Of a stretch of DNA of 64,000 nt, positions 22,299 to 36,608 are shown one piece after another. The notes under the pieces are model-generated. The model did not search any database, was not told where the DNA came from, and saw only the letters and a program-made list of their open reading frames with translations. The translations under genes were made by a program, and so were the position numbers. The stretch's first letter is position 1, and each line of letters starts with the position of its first letter. The stretch spans positions 36,578-100,577 of the forward strand of contig JAEUJY010000135.1 in NCBI GenBank assembly GCA_016794525.1. The letters are read 5' to 3'. Source of the DNA: Myxococcales bacterium. GTDB taxonomy: Bacteria; Myxococcota_A; Polyangia; Haliangiales; Haliangiaceae.

Positions 22299-24152
22299 GT
22301 GGCCATCGCGCCTGGGCAACAGGTCGGCAATTACCGGGTGCAAGCGCGCCTGGGTGTCGGCGGCATGGGCGTGGTGTACCTGGCCGAGCACCCGATCATC
22401 GGCAAGAAGGTCGCGCTGAAGGTCATCCACCGCGAGCTGTCGGCCAACCGCGAGGTGATCGGGCGCTTCTACCAGGAGGCGCGCGCGGTCAACCTGATCG
22501 GCAACGAGCACATCGTCGAGGTCCACGACTTCGGGCAGTCGCCCGAGGGCGACCTGTTCTTCGTGATGGAGTACCTCGATGGCAAGACCCTCGCGCAGGT
22601 GCTCACCCGCGAGCGGATCCTCGACGTGCGCCGCGCGCTGCACGTGTGCGCGCAGATCGCCGACGCGCTGGCCGCCGCCCACACCGTCAGCATCATCCAC
22701 CGCGACCTCAAGCCCGACAACGTCATGCTGCTCGAGCGCAGCGGCGATCCGGACTTCGTCAAGCTGCTCGACTTCGGCCTCGCCAAGGTCATGTCCGAGA
22801 GCGGCGCCAAGAACCTGACCGCGGCCGGCGTCATCCTCGGCACGCCGCAGTACATGTCGCCCGAGGCCTGCGAGAGCAAGAAGGTCGATCACCGCACCGA
22901 CATCTACGCGCTCGGCGTGTTGCTGTTCCAGATGCTGTGCGGGCAGGTGCCGTTCGACGGCGAGACGATGGGCGCGGTGCTGATCAAGCAGGTGTCGCAG
23001 CCGCCGCCGGCGCCGCGCGGCCTGTCGCCGCTGATCCCGCCGGCGGTCGAGCAGATCATCCTGCGCTGCCTGGCCAAGGCGCCCGACGCGCGCTTCCAGT
23101 CGATGGCCGAGCTGCGCGCGGCGCTGATCGATCCGGCGCTGTACCTGCAAGCCGCGCCGGCGACGTTGCCGGCCGCGCAGCCGAGCGCGGCGGCCCAGGC
23201 CGCGACGATGTACGCCGTCGAGACCAACGCGGCGATGGGCTACGCCGCGACCGCGGGCATGGCGCCGTACAACACCCAGGCGATGGGCGCGGCCAAGCTC
23301 GGCACCGCCGCCACCGCGAGCCACGCGGCGGTCGCGCCGCCGCGGCTCACCGGCCCGGTGTCGTCGCAGCAGGCCACGATGATGATGGACAGCGGGCCGC
23401 CGCTGGGTGGGCCCGCGATGGTCGGCGCGATGGCGGTGGCCGCGGCGGCGTCGCCCGAGCCGGTCGCGCCGCGGCGCATGACCGCGCCGCCGATCGCCGT
23501 GCCGCAGAACCAGACGCTGGTGATCTCCACGCCGCCGGGGCACAGCCGCAAGCCGCCGAGCCGCCGCGGCCCGCTGATCGCGGTGCTCGCGGTGGTGGCG
23601 GTCGTCGGCGTCGCGACCGCGGTGATCGTGGCCGGCGGCGGATCGTCCGACGGCGGGGGCGGGGCGGGCGGCGCCAGCGGGGCCAGCGGCGAGCCCGGCG
23701 CGAGCGGCGATCCCGGCGGCGGCACCGCGCGCGGCGCGGTGTCGGTGGTCGATGGTGGCGCGGGGGTGGCGCAGGCGTCGCCCGACGCTGGGTCGGTCGG
23801 GATCGACGCCGCGCCGGCCACGGCCCGGGTGACGATCACCAGCGACCCGCCCGGCGCCGAGGTGTCCGACGCGACCGGGCGTCCGCTCGGCGTGACCCCG
23901 GTGACCGTCGACGCCGTCGTCGACGGCCAGCCGTGGACGCTGAGCTTTCGCCGCGCCGGCTCGAAGCCGCGCGACAAGGTCATCACCGTCACCGGCGACA
24001 TGACCGTGTCGGTGCTGCTCGACGCCGACGGCAGCGGCAGCGGCGGGAAGCGGCCCGGGGGCCGCAAGCCGCCGGGCGACAAGCCGGGGCCCGGGCCGGG
24101 ATCGGGCTCGGGCAGCGACAAGATCGACCTGATGGAGCCGACGTTCCGCTGA
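22299..24152 (+). CDS. Transmembrane Ser/Thr kinase with PEGA-like C-terminal domain
   Basis: 617 residues from GTG 22299. The kinase domain (about 11-280) has GVGGMGVVYLAE at 19-30, Lys41, HRDLKPDN from 134 and DFG at 158-160, with full catalytic residues. A 140-residue Ala/Met/Pro linker carries QATMMMD and similar motifs. A membrane helix (IAVLAVVAVVGVATAVIVAG) is near residues 426-446. The periplasmic part has a Gly-rich spacer and a PEGA-type domain (TSDPPGAEVSDATGRPLGVT), which in related kinases binds envelope components. The 171-nt space to the divergent beta-barrel gene holds both promoters; TTGACC at 22263 is the only -35-like site I see. Confidence 0.92.
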   Translation: MAIAPGQQVGNYRVQARLGVGGMGVVYLAEHPIIGKKVALKVIHRELSANREVIGRFYQEARAVNLIGNEHIVEVHDFGQSPEGDLFFVMEYLDGKTLAQVLTRERILDVRRALHVCAQIADALAAAHTVSIIHRDLKPDNVMLLERSGDPDFVKLLDFGLAKVMSESGAKNLTAAGVILGTPQYMSPEACESKKVDHRTDIYALGVLLFQMLCGQVPFDGETMGAVLIKQVSQPPPAPRGLSPLIPPAVEQIILRCLAKAPDARFQSMAELRAALIDPALYLQAAPATLPAAQPSAAAQAATMYAVETNAAMGYAATAGMAPYNTQAMGAAKLGTAATASHAAVAPPRLTGPVSSQQATMMMDSGPPLGGPAMVGAMAVAAAASPEPVAPRRMTAPPIAVPQNQTLVISTPPGHSRKPPSRRGPLIAVLAVVAVVGVATAVIVAGGGSSDGGGGAGGASGASGEPGASGDPGGGTARGAVSVVDGGAGVAQASPDAGSVGIDAAPATARVTITSDPPGAEVSDATGRPLGVTPVTVDAVVDGQPWTLSFRRAGSKPRDKVITVTGDMTVSVLLDADGSGSGGKRPGGRKPPGDKPGPGPGSGSGSDKIDLMEPTFR

Positions 24153-24210
24153 CGTCCAGGGTTCGAGGTCGCGGGTTGCGTCGCCGCCGGGGATCGGCGA
24201 GGGTTAGCGG

Positions 24211-25779
<1,569 letters not shown>

Positions 25780-25784
25780 CCGGT

Positions 25785-26017
25785 GGGGACAGGATCCTGG
25801 GTCCTAAGCTTCTGTGATCGCTTGCTAATTTTGGCCTGGCGCGTCGCAAAAGGGGACACGTCGCGCCCCGTAACCATTCTGGATCGTTGGAAAATTCGCT
25901 GGGTTTTTCGCGACGGATTTCGCCGGGTTGCGAGGTGGGAACGTGTCCCTTTTCGCGACGCGGTGGGGCGAAATTCACAAGTGATCTCGGCGGGATCGAG
26001 GGGTAGATCCTGTCCCC
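25785..26017. mobile_element. MITE-like long imperfect palindrome
   Basis: Outer inverted repeats are GGGGACAGGATC (25785-25796) and GATCCTGTCCCC (26006-26017). Inner arms of 22 bp (25840-25861 with 25941-25962) match at 20 of 22 positions. Stretches between also pair partly. Base composition is visibly poorer in GC than the genes around. No ORF of note. The GGGGACA ends recall REP/RAYT-type or MITE elements that are moved by a transposase encoded elsewhere. It fills most of the 353-nt space between the RNase Y gene and the isc regulator. Confidence 0.7.
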
Positions 26018-26052
26018 AGCGGGGAAAGCTTACGCACACGTCAGGGTGAGGC

Positions 26053-26082
26053 TTGACAGGGGAGGCTGGGTGCCGCCATAGT
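26053..26082 (+). promoter_or_regulatory. Probable sigma-70-type promoter of the isc operon
   Basis: TTGACA at 26053-26058, an 18-bp spacer, then CATAGT at 26077-26082 (4 of 6 to TATAAT). It lies 51 nt before the regulator ATG and just upstream of the palindrome at 26099. Confidence 0.55.
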
Positions 26083-26098
26083 GCGCCCAGGAAGCACT

Positions 26099-26120
26099 AC
26101 CCTTACGTGAACGTGAGGGT
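26099..26120. promoter_or_regulatory. Palindromic operator candidate ahead of the isc operon
   Basis: ACCCTTACGT at 26099-26108 and ACGTGAGGGT at 26111-26120 form a dyad of 10-bp arms with one mismatch and a 2-bp centre. The ACGTnnACGT core resembles sites of MerR-family regulators such as LiuR. It is 17 nt after the -10 candidate and just before the GGAAG ribosome site, a place where binding would repress rather than give MerR-type activation. The likely ligand is the MerR-like product encoded next (autoregulation). Confidence 0.6.
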
Positions 26121-26132
26121 TGGTGGAAGCAG

Positions 26133-26690
26133 ATGGACAAGCCGGAAGATAAGCTGCTGCGCGTCGGCGAGCTGGCCAAGGTGGTCGGCAAGACGGTGCG
26201 TGCGATGCACCTCTACGAGGAGCTCGGGCTGCTCGAGCCGGTGGCGCGGTCGGAGGGCGGCTTCCGGCTCTACGGGCCGAGCGCGGTCGACCGCATCCAC
26301 TGGATCGTCAAGCTGCAGGCGATCGGGTTCACGCTGGCGGAGATCCAGGGCTTCGTCCAGGACTTCCGCGACGCCGGGAGCGGCAAGGACGCGACCGACC
26401 GCGTGCGCGCGGTGTTCGCCGGCAAGCTCGGCGAGATCCGCGATCAGATGACCCAGCTGCAGGTCATCGAGAACGATCTGCACGAGGCGCTGGCCTACCT
26501 CGACTCGTGCACGTCGTGCTCCACCGAATACACGCCGCACGAGTGCGGCGAATGTGGCCACAACGGCCACGAGCGCGCCAAGGCGCCGCGGCTGTTCGCG
26601 GGCCTGTCGCGGCGCGCGCTGCCGATCCACGGCCGCGAGCGCGAGTTCGACGTCGCCGCCACCGAGCTGGTCAAGGACCCGCGCAACTAG
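26133..26690 (+). CDS. MerR-family regulator heading the isc operon
   Basis: 185 residues. The N-terminal winged helix is clear: [27 protein letters not shown] and GGFRLYG. A dimerisation helix follows, then an unusual C-terminal region with [23 protein letters not shown] Cys/His spacing (CxxC-x8-CxxC), able to bind iron-sulfur or zinc. It ends 7 nt before iscS, so it is the first gene of the operon. IscR (Rrf2 family) takes this place in many proteobacteria; this protein is not an Rrf2 member. Role as the Fe-S or redox-sensing regulator of the operon is inferred from position and Cys cluster. Confidence 0.88.
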   Translation: MDKPEDKLLRVGELAKVVGKTVRAMHLYEELGLLEPVARSEGGFRLYGPSAVDRIHWIVKLQAIGFTLAEIQGFVQDFRDAGSGKDATDRVRAVFAGKLGEIRDQMTQLQVIENDLHEALAYLDSCTSCSTEYTPHECGECGHNGHERAKAPRLFAGLSRRALPIHGREREFDVAATELVKDPRN

Positions 26691-26697
26691 GACTGTC

Positions 26698-27981
26698 ATG
26701 GCCACCAACGCAACCCCCGCCTCGACCTCCACGCTCGGCCGCCTCGTCGCGCCGCCGCCGTCGGTGAAGCTGCCCATCTTCATGGACAACCACTCGACGA
26801 CGCCGGTCGATCCGCGCGTGCTCGAGGCGATGCTGCCGTACTTCACCGAGCACTTCGGCAACGCCGCCAGCCGCAACCACGTCTTCGGCTGGACCGCCGA
26901 GGCCGCCGTCGAGGCCGCCCGCGGCCAGATCGCCGCGCTGATCGGCGGCGACGCCAAGGAGATCGTCATCACCTCGGGCGCGACCGAGGCGATCAACCTG
27001 GCGATCAAGGGCGTCGCCTCGTACTACGGCAAGACCAACAAGCACATCATCACCGTCGAGACCGAGCACAAGGCGACGCTCGACACCTGCAAGCGCCTCG
27101 AGCGCGACGGCTTCACGGTCACGTACCTGACGCCGGCCGCCGACGGCCTGGTCACGCCCGAGCAGGTCGCGGCCGCGGTCACCGACCAGACGATCCTGGT
27201 GAGCATCATGCTCGCCAACAACGAGATCGGCGTCGTCCAGCCGATGGCCGAGATCGCCCGCGCGGTGAAGGCCAAGAACCCCAAGACGCTGATCCACTCC
27301 GACGTCGTGCAGGCGGCCGGCAAGGTCGAGTGCGACGTCGAGGCGATGAAGCTCGACCTGGCGTCCTTGTCGTCGCACAAGATGTACGGCCCCAAGGGCG
27401 TCGGCGCGCTGTGGGTGCGCCGCAAGCCGCGGGTGCGCATCGACCCGATCATCGACGGCGGCGGCCACGAGCGCGGCATGCGCTCGGGCACCCTCGCGGT
27501 GCCGCTGATCGTCGGCTTCGGCAAGGCCGCCGAGCTGGCCCGCCTGGAGCGCGTCGACGAGGCCGAGCGCCTGCTGCGGCTGCGCACCCGCCTCCACGCC
27601 GGCATCACCAAGCGGCTGCCCGAGGTCTACCTCAACGGCTCGCTCGAGCACCGGCTGCCCGGCAACCTCAACATCTCGTTCGCGTTCGTCGAGGGCGAGA
27701 GCCTGCTGATGGCGCTCAAGGACATCGCGGTGTCGTCGGGCTCGGCCTGCACCTCGGCGTCGCTCGAGCCCAGCTACGTGCTGCGCGCGCTGGGCATCGG
27801 CGAGGAGCTGGCCCACACGTCGATCCGCTTCGGCATCGGCCGCTTCAACACCGAGGCCGAGATCGACTACACGATCGACGTCGTCGTCAGCGCGGTCGAG
27901 CGGCTGCGCGAGCTGTCCCCGCTGTGGGAGATGCACCAGGACGGCATCGACCTGAAGTCGATCGCCTGGACGCCGCACTGA
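26698..27981 (+). CDS. iscS: Cysteine desulfurase
   Basis: 427 residues from ATG 26698. Class V aminotransferase fold: [17 protein letters not shown], the conserved HSD block, PLP-Lys in [15 protein letters not shown], and the active Cys in [16 protein letters not shown]. It has the IscS (group I) rather than SufS Cys loop. The N-terminus carries about 22 extra Thr/Ala/Pro residues. It takes sulfur from cysteine and hands it to IscU. A double-hairpin element follows the stop after 7 nt and separates it from iscU by 193 nt. Confidence 0.95.
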   Translation: MATNATPASTSTLGRLVAPPPSVKLPIFMDNHSTTPVDPRVLEAMLPYFTEHFGNAASRNHVFGWTAEAAVEAARGQIAALIGGDAKEIVITSGATEAINLAIKGVASYYGKTNKHIITVETEHKATLDTCKRLERDGFTVTYLTPAADGLVTPEQVAAAVTDQTILVSIMLANNEIGVVQPMAEIARAVKAKNPKTLIHSDVVQAAGKVECDVEAMKLDLASLSSHKMYGPKGVGALWVRRKPRVRIDPIIDGGGHERGMRSGTLAVPLIVGFGKAAELARLERVDEAERLLRLRTRLHAGITKRLPEVYLNGSLEHRLPGNLNISFAFVEGESLLMALKDIAVSSGSACTSASLEPSYVLRALGIGEELAHTSIRFGIGRFNTEAEIDYTIDVVVSAVERLRELSPLWEMHQDGIDLKSIAWTPH

Positions 27982-27988
27982 GATAACT

Positions 27989-28046
27989 GGAGGGTTTCTC
28001 GCGAAACCCTCCCCCCGGCATGCGCCGGGGCCCCCCACCCGAGACG
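27989..28046 (+). repeat. Dispersed double-hairpin element, copy C, inside the isc operon
   Basis: Hairpin 1 is GGAGGGTTTC/GAAACCCTCC (27989-27998 with 28003-28012, loop TCGC). Hairpin 2 is CCCCGGC/GCCGGGG (28013-28019 with 28024-28030). The tail CACCCGAGACGGCC follows. Compared with copies A and B, hairpin 2 has different sequence but the same pairing. It begins 7 nt after the iscS stop and could attenuate transcription into iscU or protect the iscS message end. Confidence 0.75.
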
Positions 28047-28174
28047 GCCCGGAGCGAGACCACGAACGCCGCGTGAGACCTCGAAACGGCCCCGAAGAAC
28101 GACTCGCCACGGATACCGACCCGATCACGACACGAACGCCCGACCGCGATGGTCGGGCACCAAGGAAACCCGCC

Positions 28175-28612
28175 ATGGCCTACTCCGACAAAGTCATCGA
28201 CCACTACGAGAACCCCCGCAACGTGGGCTCGCTCGGCAAGGACGAGGAGGACGTGGGCACCGGCCTGGTCGGCGCGCCGGCGTGCGGCGACGTCATGAAG
28301 CTGCAGATCAAGGTCAAGGACGGCGTCATCGCCGACGCGCGGTTCAAGACCTTCGGCTGCGGCTCGGCGATCGCCTCGTCGTCCCTGGCCACCGAGATGA
28401 TCAAGGGCATGACCCTCGATCAGGCGGCCGAGATCAAGAACACCCAGATCGTCGCCGAGCTCAACCTGCCGCCGGTCAAGATCCACTGCTCGGTGCTCGC
28501 CGAGGACGCGATCAAGGCCGCGATCGACGACTACAAGAAGAAGCAGGCGGCCCGCACCGAGGCCGCCACCGCGGCGACCGCGACCGCCGCCACCCCCGCC
28601 CAGCCGGCGTGA
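28175..28612 (+). CDS. iscU: Iron-sulfur cluster scaffold
   Basis: 145 residues from ATG 28175 with AAGGA upstream. It has all three cluster Cys ([26 protein letters not shown]) and the HscA-recognition LPPVK motif directly before IHCS. The C-terminal 20 residues are an Ala/Thr-rich addition not usual in the family. Opening [18 protein letters not shown] is diagnostic. Downstream iscA, hscB, hscA and fdx form the full ISC machine. Confidence 0.96.
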   Translation: MAYSDKVIDHYENPRNVGSLGKDEEDVGTGLVGAPACGDVMKLQIKVKDGVIADARFKTFGCGSAIASSSLATEMIKGMTLDQAAEIKNTQIVAELNLPPVKIHCSVLAEDAIKAAIDDYKKKQAARTEAATAATATAATPAQPA

Positions 28613-28625
28613 GCAAAGGCCAGCC

Positions 28626-29003
28626 ATGATGTCGACCGCCACCGCCGCCACGCCCCAGCCCGCGCCGCCCCCGGCGACGGGCATCGTCATCACCGCCAAC
28701 GCCGGCGCCGAGATCGCGCGCCAGCGCGACAAGCGCGGCACCCCCGACGCGGCGATCCGCGTCGGCATCCGCGGTGGTGGCTGCACCGGCTTCACCTACG
28801 TCTTCGAGTGGGCCGACGAGCTGCGCCCGACCGACAAGCTGTTCGAGGCCCACGGCATCAAGGTGGTCACCGACCCCAAGAGCCTGGTCTACCTGCGCGG
28901 CATGACCCTCGACTTCGTGCGCGGCATGATGGGCCACGGGTTCAAGTTCCTGAACCCCAACGCCAAGGGCGCCTGCGGCTGCGGCGAGTCCGTGCAGTTC
29001 TAG
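28626..29003 (+). CDS. iscA: A-type Fe-S carrier IscA-like
   Basis: 125 residues from ATG 28626. The family Cys pattern is present: [13 protein letters not shown] and [11 protein letters not shown] at the end. The N-terminal 18 residues are Ala/Pro/Thr-rich. Position between iscU and hscB is standard for iscA. It accepts clusters from IscU and passes them on, together with the ErpA-like protein at 19627-20028. Confidence 0.93.
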   Translation: MMSTATAATPQPAPPPATGIVITANAGAEIARQRDKRGTPDAAIRVGIRGGGCTGFTYVFEWADELRPTDKLFEAHGIKVVTDPKSLVYLRGMTLDFVRGMMGHGFKFLNPNAKGACGCGESVQF

Positions 29004-29019
29004 CGCGACCTCGACCTCG

Positions 29020-29556
29020 ATGAACGCCACCAACCTCCCCGATCCGTTCGGCGCGCTCGGCCTCGAGCCGCGCTATGACGTCGATCCGCGCGCGCTCGAG
29101 GATCGCTTCCGGCAGCTGAGCCGCGAGGTGCACCCCGATCGCTTCGCCGGCGCCCCAGCCAGCGAGCGCGCGGCGGCGCTGTCGCGGACCCGGGCGATCA
29201 ACGACGCCTACCAGGTGCTCAAGCGGCCGCAGCGGCGCGCCGAGGTGCTGCTGGCCCGCGCCGGCGTCGCGATCGGCGATCGCGAGGTGCTCGAGCCGGC
29301 GTTCCTGATGGAGATCCTCGAGCTGCGCGAGGAGCTGGCGACCGCGCGGGTCGCCGGCGACCAGGCCGCGGTCGGCCGGCTGGCGGCGGTGATGCGGGCG
29401 CGGCAGCGGGCGCTCATCGACGGGCTGGCGCCGCGGTTCGCGGCGCTGGGCGGCGGGGACGACGCGGCGATCCTCGCCGCGGTCAAGCACGACCTGATCA
29501 CGCTGCGCTACGTCGACCGCTACCTCGACGAATGTGACGCGGCGCTCGACGAGTAG
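29020..29556 (+). CDS. hscB: Co-chaperone HscB
   Basis: 178 residues. The J domain carries the HPD motif in REVHPDRFAGA (about residue 40) after DPFGALGLEPRYDVD, and is followed by the helical C-terminal domain that holds IscU. It stimulates the ATPase of HscA and presents IscU to it. It ends 3 nt before hscA. Close to the standard 171-residue length. Confidence 0.94.
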   Translation: MNATNLPDPFGALGLEPRYDVDPRALEDRFRQLSREVHPDRFAGAPASERAAALSRTRAINDAYQVLKRPQRRAEVLLARAGVAIGDREVLEPAFLMEILELREELATARVAGDQAAVGRLAAVMRARQRALIDGLAPRFAALGGGDDAAILAAVKHDLITLRYVDRYLDECDAALDE

Positions 29557-29559
29557 GCC

Positions 29560-31427
<1,868 letters not shown>

Positions 31428-31431
<4 letters not shown>

Positions 31432-31796
31432 CCCGCGTCACGTTCACCAACCCCGGCGGCGCCGGGACCGCGGCGGTCACCGTCGAGGCGTCCCACGGCG
31501 CCACCTTGCTCGAGGTCGCCGAGGAGTGCGGCGCCCGGGTCGGCCACGCCTGCGGCGGCAACCTGGCGTGCTCGACCTGCCACGTCTACGTCGACCGCGG
31601 CGTCGACTCGCTGGGCGAGATCAGCGACAAGGAGAACGACATCATGGACAAGGCGTGGGCGGTGCGGCCGGAGTCGCGCCTGGCCTGCCAGGCCCAGGTG
31701 GCCGCCGAGGACGTCGTCGTGACGATCAGCCCCGAGAGCCTCAAGGCCTGGCTCGACGAGCACCCCGAGCTGCGCAACGCCTCCAAGGCGTCCTGA
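31428..31796 (+). CDS. fdx: [2Fe-2S] ferredoxin of the isc operon
   Basis: 122 residues. The adrenodoxin-type Cys pattern is present: [19 protein letters not shown] and, 35 residues on, RLACQA. The acidic stretch [14 protein letters not shown] fits the partner-binding region. It supplies electrons for cluster assembly on IscU. The ATG overlaps the hscA stop. It closes the operon: 56 nt later an unrelated thioesterase begins. Confidence 0.95.
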
Positions 31797-31852
31797 GCAC
31801 GCCGGGCGCGAAGCGGTTGGTGCGCGGCGCCGCGACCGGGTAGGGTGCGGCC

Positions 31853-32266
31853 GTGCCGTTCGAGTTCTCGACCCCGGTCCGCTTCGCCGACGTCGATCAC
31901 GCGGGCATCGTCTACTACCCGCGGTTCTTCCACTACTTCCACATGGCGTTCGAGGAGCTGTTCCGCGCCCGCCTGGGGCCGCGGGCCTACGTCGACCTGC
32001 TCGACAAGGACCGGGTCGGCTTCCCGGCGGTCCACGCCGAGGCCGACTACCACGCGCCCTTGAAGTTCGGCGACACCGCCACGATCGCGCTGTCGGTCGC
32101 CAAGCTGGGGGCCACCTCGATCACCTTCCGCTACCAGGTCCGGCGCGACGACGTCCGCTGCGCCACCGGCGCGGTGGTGTGCGCGGTGGTCGACCTGGCC
32201 CGGTTCAAGCCGCTGCCCATCCCCGCGAACATCCGCGCGCTGGTCGCCGATCTCGTCGAGTCCTGA
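31853..32266 (+). CDS. YbgC/4-hydroxybenzoyl-CoA-type acyl-CoA thioesterase
   Basis: 137 residues from GTG 31853. The hotdog-fold motif [20 protein letters not shown] contains the catalytic Asp, followed by the usual [11 protein letters not shown] helix and a central strand [13 protein letters not shown]. It would hydrolyse short to medium acyl-CoAs or acyl-ACP. YbgC is often beside tol-pal, but no tol genes are here. Stands 56 nt after fdx and 12 nt before the SspB-like gene. Confidence 0.88.
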   Translation: MPFEFSTPVRFADVDHAGIVYYPRFFHYFHMAFEELFRARLGPRAYVDLLDKDRVGFPAVHAEADYHAPLKFGDTATIALSVAKLGATSITFRYQVRRDDVRCATGAVVCAVVDLARFKPLPIPANIRALVADLVES

Positions 32267-32278
32267 TAGAACCCGCCC

Positions 32279-33025
32279 ATGACCGCGACCGATCCCCGCC
32301 TGGCCCGCCTGCATGAGCTCCTCGCGATGCTCACCGAGCAGCGGTTCGCCAGCTCGCTGGCCGAGGTCGAGCAAGCCCTGGCGCGCTGGCGCGGGGGCGA
32401 GCTCGAGACCGTCGGCGCCCACGAGGCGGTGGTCCGCCACGTCGAGCGCGCCGACGCGATCATGCGCGAGGCGATGGCGGCCGCGACCCGCCCCGACGAG
32501 CTGGTCGCCGCCGCGGTGTCGGCCGGCTTCCTCGACGAGGCCGAGCGCGAGGCGCTGACCCGGGAGCCGCTGCCGACCCTGGCCGAGGCCCCGCCGCCGC
32601 CGGCGGCCGAGCGACCCAAGAAGCGGGTGGTGGCCGACGCGCTCCTGGCCAAGGGGCCGATCCTGGTCCACCTCGACGCGCGCCGCGAGGGCGTCGCGGT
32701 GCCCAGCCGGTTCACCCGCGAGGCCAAGCTGGTGCTGCGGTTCGGCTACGGCCTGACCCCGCCGATCCCCGACCTCACCGTCGACGACGACGGCATCACC
32801 GGCACGCTGGTGTTCGGCGGCGTGCCGTTCCGCTGCCACCTGCCGTGGACCGCGATCTTCGCGCTGATCCTCGACGGCGAGTCGCGCGGGATGGTGTGGC
32901 CCGAGGACGCGCCCGAGGCGGTGGCGACCGAGGGCGAGGCCGGCGAGCCCGACCCCGACCCCGAGCCCGATCCCGAGCCGCCGCGGCGGGCCCGCCGCCC
33001 GAGCCACCTGCGCCTGGTCGACTGA
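32279..33025 (+). CDS. SspB-like ClpXP adaptor with extra N-terminal domain
   Basis: 248 residues. The centre (about 115-215) matches the SspB fold: [47 protein letters not shown] and [11 protein letters not shown], the last like the family MVFPE. The C-terminal acidic-then-basic tail ([24 protein letters not shown]) is in place of the ClpX-binding LRVVK-type peptide, and LRLVD is a plausible version of it. A separate helical N-domain of about 100 residues is not in classic SspB. It would bring ssrA-tagged or other substrates to ClpXP. The assignment rests on pattern, not search. Confidence 0.78.
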   Translation: MTATDPRLARLHELLAMLTEQRFASSLAEVEQALARWRGGELETVGAHEAVVRHVERADAIMREAMAAATRPDELVAAAVSAGFLDEAEREALTREPLPTLAEAPPPPAAERPKKRVVADALLAKGPILVHLDARREGVAVPSRFTREAKLVLRFGYGLTPPIPDLTVDDDGITGTLVFGGVPFRCHLPWTAIFALILDGESRGMVWPEDAPEAVATEGEAGEPDPDPEPDPEPPRRARRPSHLRLVD

Positions 33026-33082
33026 CGCAGGCGTGTCGACGTCGGGCCGCGCGCGGACCGGCCGCGCGTGGTTTGATGCGGC

Positions 33083-34960
<1,878 letters not shown>

Positions 34961-34968
34961 CCGGTCGC

Positions 34969-35002
34969 CCCGTGCCCGTGCCCGTGCCCGTGCCCGTGCC
35001 CG
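34969..35002. repeat. CCCGTG hexanucleotide repeat
   Basis: Five exact CCCGTG units plus CCCG lie in the 46-nt space between the kinase stop and the end of folB (35007). The following bases AAACTC continue to a CCCGAAAC that resembles the tail of the double-hairpin element. Likely slippage-prone; no coding role. Confidence 0.85.
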
Positions 35003-35006
35003 AAAC

Positions 35007-35369
35007 TCAGTCGCCTCGCCGCGTCAGCCGCACCCCACACGCCTCGGGGACACCCGGGCAGGGCGGGGCCAGCTTCTCCAGCGTGATCGTCACGGTCACG
35101 CCGGGGTAGGCCGCGAGGATCGCGTCGGCCATCGCGCCGGCCAGCGCCTCGATCAGCTTCCACGTCGACTGCGTGCCGAGCCGGACCACCAGCTCCGACA
35201 GCTTGCCGTAGTCGATCGTGTCGGCCAGCCGATCGCTCTTGCTGGCGGTCGACAGGTCGCGCTCGATCGTCACGTCGACCCGGAACCGCCGGGTGCCGCG
35301 GCGCTCGGCGGCGGTGTAGCCGTGGTTGCCCTCGAACACCAGCCCGCGGACGAAGACGGCGTCGGTCAC
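35007..35369 (-). CDS. folB: Dihydroneopterin aldolase
   Basis: 120 residues from GTG 35369. It shows VFEGNHGYTAAERRG (the family (Y/N)HG..xxE pattern), FRVDVTIERDL, DTIDYGKL and the C-terminal KLAPPCPGVPEACGVRLTR. FolB cleaves dihydroneopterin in folate synthesis and works as an octamer. It lies 5 nt after def on the same strand, so they form a two-gene unit. Normal length. Confidence 0.93.
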   Translation of the reverse strand: MTDAVFVRGLVFEGNHGYTAAERRGTRRFRVDVTIERDLSTASKSDRLADTIDYGKLSELVVRLGTQSTWKLIEALAGAMADAILAAYPGVTVTITLEKLAPPCPGVPEACGVRLTRRGD

Positions 35370-35374
35370 GCGCG

Positions 35375-35896
35375 CTACTCGTCGTCGCGCTCGCCGCGCT
35401 TGGCGAGCTTGCGCTTGATCATCTGCCGCTTGAGCGGGCCGACGAAGTCGACCAGCAGCTTGCCGGTCAGGTGGTCGTTCTCGTGCAGGAGGCAGCGGGC
35501 CAGCAGGCCCTCGCCCGACACCTCGAACCAGTTGCCGTCGAGGTCCTGGGCCTTGACGGTGGTGCGCATCGGGCGCTCGACCTGGACGTAGATGTTGGGG
35601 AACGACAGGCAGCCCTCGTCGGACTTCTGCTTGTCGTCGCTCTCGAACATCACCTCGGGGTTCACGAACGCGACCGGCGGGTCTTCCTTGGCGCGGCCGG
35701 CCAGCTCGGGCTCGACGATGAACATCCGGGTCGGATCGCCCAGCTGCAACGCGGCGATGCCGAGGCCGCGCTCCGCGTACATGGTGTCGACCAGGTCCTG
35801 GTACAGCGCGCGCAGCGCCGGCCCGAACTCGGTGACCGCGACCGACGGCTGGCGCAGCCGCGGATCGGGCCACACGACGACTTCACGAACCGACAT
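35375..35896 (-). CDS. def: Peptide deformylase
   Basis: 173 residues with the three deformylase motifs: GLGIAALQ, EGCLSFP and HENDH (metal ligands Cys and both His present; Glu catalytic). Lys/Arg-rich C-terminal tail. It removes formyl from new proteins. A TTGACA-N17-TAGGGT promoter upstream would start RNA about at the ATG, so this gene is probably leaderless. Confidence 0.95.
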   Translation of the reverse strand: MSVREVVVWPDPRLRQPSVAVTEFGPALRALYQDLVDTMYAERGLGIAALQLGDPTRMFIVEPELAGRAKEDPPVAFVNPEVMFESDDKQKSDEGCLSFPNIYVQVERPMRTTVKAQDLDGNWFEVSGEGLLARCLLHENDHLTGKLLVDFVGPLKRQMIKRKLAKRGERDDE

Positions 35897-35902
35897 GGGC
35901 GC

Positions 35903-35931
35903 ACCCTACGAAGGACCAGGCGGGCTGTCAA
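35903..35931 (-). promoter_or_regulatory. Probable def promoter giving a leaderless mRNA
   Basis: Read on the minus strand: TTGACA (35931-35926), a 17-bp spacer, TAGGGT (35908-35903), then only 6 nt to the ATG at 35896. No Shine-Dalgarno fits between. Confidence 0.6.
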
Positions 35932-35988
35932 ACCTCGACGAGGGCGCCGTTGACAAGGCCCCCGGCGGGTGCCAAGGATCCGCCCGCC

Positions 35989-36608
35989 ATGGACGTGGTC
36001 CGATACGCCGCGAGCAAGCTGCCGACGCCCCACGGCGAGTTCCGCCTGGTGGTGTACCGCACCGGCGCGGCGCTCGGCCCCGGCGGGACCGCGGTCGGCG
36101 GCGCCGTCGACGAGGCCGCCGAGGAGCACGTCGCGATGGTGATGGGCGACGTCACCGGCGACGCCGTGCTGACCCGGGTCCACTCGTCGTGCTTCACCGG
36201 CGAGGTGCTGGGCAGCCAGCGCTGCGACTGCCGGGCCCAGCTCGACGCCGCGCTGGCGCGGGTCGCCGCCGAGGGCCGCGGCGTCGTCGTCTACCTGGTG
36301 CAAGAGGGCCGGGGCATCGGCCTGGGCAACAAGGTCCGCGCCTACGCGCTGCAGGACGCCGGCGCCGACACCGTCGAGGCCAACCTGCAGCTCGGCTTCG
36401 AGGCCGATCACCGCAGCTACGACCTCGCCGCCGCGATCCTGCGCGATCTCGGCGTCCGGTCGGTGCGGCTGATGACCAACAACCCCGACAAGATCGCCGG
36501 CCTGGTCGCGGCCGGCGTGCCCACCACCCACGAGTCGCACTGGGTCGACGCGGGCGCGGCCAGCGCCGATTACCTCACGGTCAAGAAGGCCAAGATGGGA
36601 CACCTCGC

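Noticed and set aside
26133..26690. IscR
   Set aside because: The DNA-binding domain is MerR type ([19 protein letters not shown]), not Rrf2, despite the isc position and Cys.
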